Positions 14,252 to 15,809 of a DNA stretch of 15,809 nucleotides are shown here, in pieces. Within the stretch, counting starts at the first letter, position 1. Each line of letters starts with the position of its first letter. The notes under the pieces were generated by a model that made no database searches, had not been told where the DNA came from, and was given only the letters and a program-made list of their open reading frames with translations. The stretch is taken from positions 1 through 15,809 of the forward strand of contig NZ_JYJG01000463.1 of the NCBI RefSeq assembly GCF_000955955.1, written 5' to 3'. The position numbers were made by a program, and so were the translations under genes. This DNA is from Lentzea aerocolonigenes (GTDB lineage: Bacteria; Actinomycetota; Actinomycetes; Mycobacteriales; Pseudonocardiaceae).

Positions 14252-15809
14252 TTACGGGGTGACCGGGACGTTCGTCAGGCCCTTCTTCGCACGGGACACC
14301 GTGTTCGAGGCGTGGACGACGTTCGGCATGGCCTTGCACTTGGACGTCGAGGACACGTAGACGGCGTACTCGCCGACGTTGCCCAAGTCGGACTTGTTGT
14401 TGCGCCACACGTTGCCGCACCCGTTGGCGAACGAGGGCGTCGTGCTCGGGTTGTGGGTCTCGTAGCCGTTCGCGAAGACGCCGGGCGAGGCGAAGGCGCC
14501 CGTGTTGTTCTCGATCCGGTAGTTGAAACCCTTCACGTCGATCCACGAGTCGCCGGAGTTCGCGCCGCTGATCCCGGTGCCGTTGAACGTGTTGCCGCTG
14601 ATGAGGCCGCTCTGCGTGCCTTCCTTGACGTCGATGTGCTCCGCGGAGACGTTCGGGCCGATCCTGTTGCCCAGCACCTGCACGCGGTCCGACCTGTCGA
14701 CTCCGCCGGAGTTGCCGTGACACTTCCAGTTGGAGTTCGCGGATCCGATGTAGACGCCCTCGCCGTAGTCCTTCGTGACGACGCCGGCGTCGGTGATCGT
14801 CGAGTTCTTGATCACGCCGTCCGCGGAGGAGCGCCGGAAGTGCACGCCTTCCTCGTCGGTCCTGCGCACGGTCACGCCGTCGATCGTCACGTGGTGGGAG
14901 TTGTCGAGGATGATGCCCTTCTTCGACTCCGCGACGGTGATTCCCTTGATGTTCCAGTACGGCGCGTTGTACAGCCACAGGCCGTAGCCCGAGTCCCAGC
15001 CCGCGGTCGGCACCGGGCACGAGGGCGCCTGGCCGGACGGACCGTCGTTGATCAGCACCGCGGACGACGGGCCGGTCAGGGTGATCGGGTTGCTCGACGT
15101 GCCGGCCTTCTGCGTGACGAACGAGCCGCGGTAGGTGCCGGCCGCCAACGAAATCGTGTCACCCGGCTTCGCGTTGGCCAGAGCGGTCCGAAGCTGATCG
15201 GCGTTGGACACGGGGACCGTGACTTGCGTGGAGAAGTCCGCGGTCCCCGCCCCGCCCGCTCCGGTGGCACCAGCGGTGAAACCAGCCGGAATGTTCTTGA
15301 GGAACAGCGACTTCGCCGAGTCCGATTTGGACACGTCGACGCCGTGACCGCCGGTGTAGTCGCGCTGCTCGTTCTTCGCCCAGTCCGCGATGGCCGTGCC
15401 GCCGACGTCGAGATGCTTGTACGCGGTGCCGTTCCAGCCGAACTGGTAGATCCGCTGCCTGTCGGGGTAGAACGGCTCGTACGCGCCGCCGGTGGACAGC
15501 TGCTTCGTCATGTCGTTGCGGAAGAACACGTTGCGCGGCCCGGAAGCACCCGACCACTTCACGGCCTTCTTGCCCGCGGCCCACCAGATCGGGAACCAGT
15601 TCGAGTCGTCGGGTCCGCCGCCGCCTTCCTCGCCGCAGTTCGCGCGACAGTTGCCGGAGCGGTGCCCGTACGAGACCTTGACGCTGTTGTTCTCGAACAG
15701 GTTGTTGCGTTCCCAGCCGCCGTGCAGGTTCAGGTCGGAGTCGAAGTCGTTGCCCACCACCACGTTGCCCGACGCGGACCACTGGAAGGTGAAGTGCCGC
15801 AGGTTGCGC
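14252..15809 (-). CDS. Secreted right-handed beta-helix protein, two helices, 5' end cut by window
   Basis: At least 518 codons; the frame stays open to the right edge, so start and signal peptide lie outside. The visible protein has two parts. The first (edge to about 15280) ends a beta-helix with N-rich turns (NVVVGNDFDSDLNL, NLFENNSV) and a region with CRANCGEEGGGG and WFPIWWAAGKKAVKW. A Gly/Ala linker (GATGAGGAG, about 15240-15275) leads to the second part. That part opens with NADQLRTALANAKPGDTISLAAGTY, the N-cap pattern of PL6/chondroitinase-B-like lyases, then runs through repeated coils (WNIKGITV, VTIDGVTV, GVIKNSTI, YRIENNTG). It ends VPVTP just before the terminator. Polysaccharide lyase or hydrolase action outside the cell is likely, but I do not identify catalytic residues or substrate. 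Confidence 0.8.
   Translation of the reverse strand, partial: RNLRHFTFQWSASGNVVVGNDFDSDLNLHGGWERNNLFENNSVKVSYGHRSGNCRANCGEEGGGGPDDSNWFPIWWAAGKKAVKWSGASGPRNVFFRNDMTKQLSTGGAYEPFYPDRQRIYQFGWNGTAYKHLDVGGTAIADWAKNEQRDYTGGHGVDVSKSDSAKSLFLKNIPAGFTAGATGAGGAGTADFSTQVTVPVSNADQLRTALANAKPGDTISLAAGTYRGSFVTQKAGTSSNPITLTGPSSAVLINDGPSGQAPSCPVPTAGWDSGYGLWLYNAPYWNIKGITVAESKKGIILDNSHHVTIDGVTVRRTDEEGVHFRRSSADGVIKNSTITDAGVVTKDYGEGVYIGSANSNWKCHGNSGGVDRSDRVQVLGNRIGPNVSAEHIDVKEGTQSGLISGNTFNGTGISGANSGDSWIDVKGFNYRIENNTGAFASPGVFANGYETHNPSTTPSFANGCGNVWRNNKSDLGNVGEYAVYVSSTSKCKAMPNVVHASNTVSRAKKGLTNVPVTP

Noticed and set aside
1..15809. CRISPR arrays, tRNA or rRNA genes, insertion sequences, prophage or attachment sites
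   Set aside because: No spaced direct repeats, cloverleaf-like sequences, transposase or integrase coding regions, or terminal inverted repeats were seen; codon use looks uniform across the window.

Overview
The window is high-GC DNA from a filamentous (sporulating) actinomycete. The signs are strong G/C bias at third codon positions, frequent GTG/TTG starts, an SsgA-like sporulation protein (a family largely confined to morphologically complex actinomycetes), several Sec-exported polysaccharide-active proteins, and a glycerol locus resembling the Streptomyces gylR/gylCABX system. A member of the Pseudonocardiales (Lentzea/Saccharothrix-like) is my best guess, from general protein flavour only. 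Coding density is very high, and no stretch longer than about 260 nt lacks a gene.

Left third (31-6800), glycerol catabolism: two divergent units share a 256-nt control region. Leftward runs an IclR-family regulator (GylR-like) followed after 10 nt by a second glycerol kinase. Rightward runs glycerol facilitator glpF, glycerol kinase glpK1, FAD-dependent glycerol-3-phosphate dehydrogenase glpD, and a 100-codon gene of unknown function starting 1 nt after the glpD stop. The control region holds two copies of a TCGACA-N-TGTCGA dyad (one perfect, one with a single mismatch), two candidate promoters with identical -10 hexamers TACGTT, and two further dyads. The leftward promoter would start transcription at about the regulator's GTG codon, which implies a leaderless mRNA with the first dyad lying over the -35 box.

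Middle (6904-10236), secreted hydrolases and housekeeping genes: a secreted GH6 cellulase-type catalytic domain, a secreted GH18-like TIM-barrel protein with an altered catalytic motif, an SsgA-like protein convergent with it (stop codons overlap), and a pirin-family protein.

Right (10338-12417), a redox operon: a small single-TM protein, a ferric-reductase-like membrane flavoprotein, and a membrane-anchored FMN-binding protein with an exact DxxSGAT flavinylation motif, all packed with 2-nt or overlapping junctions. I read this as a route for electrons from cytoplasmic NAD(P)H through heme to covalently bound FMN outside the membrane. After it come a ZapE/AFG1-type ATPase lacking the usual N-terminal region and a single-domain bacterial voltage-gated cation channel. 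The channel's selectivity filter reads TGDGWSD instead of the sodium-type TLESWS, which points to calcium permeation and is the most interesting protein-level observation here. A strong stem-loop separates it from a convergent, right-truncated gene for a large secreted protein with two consecutive beta-helix regions.
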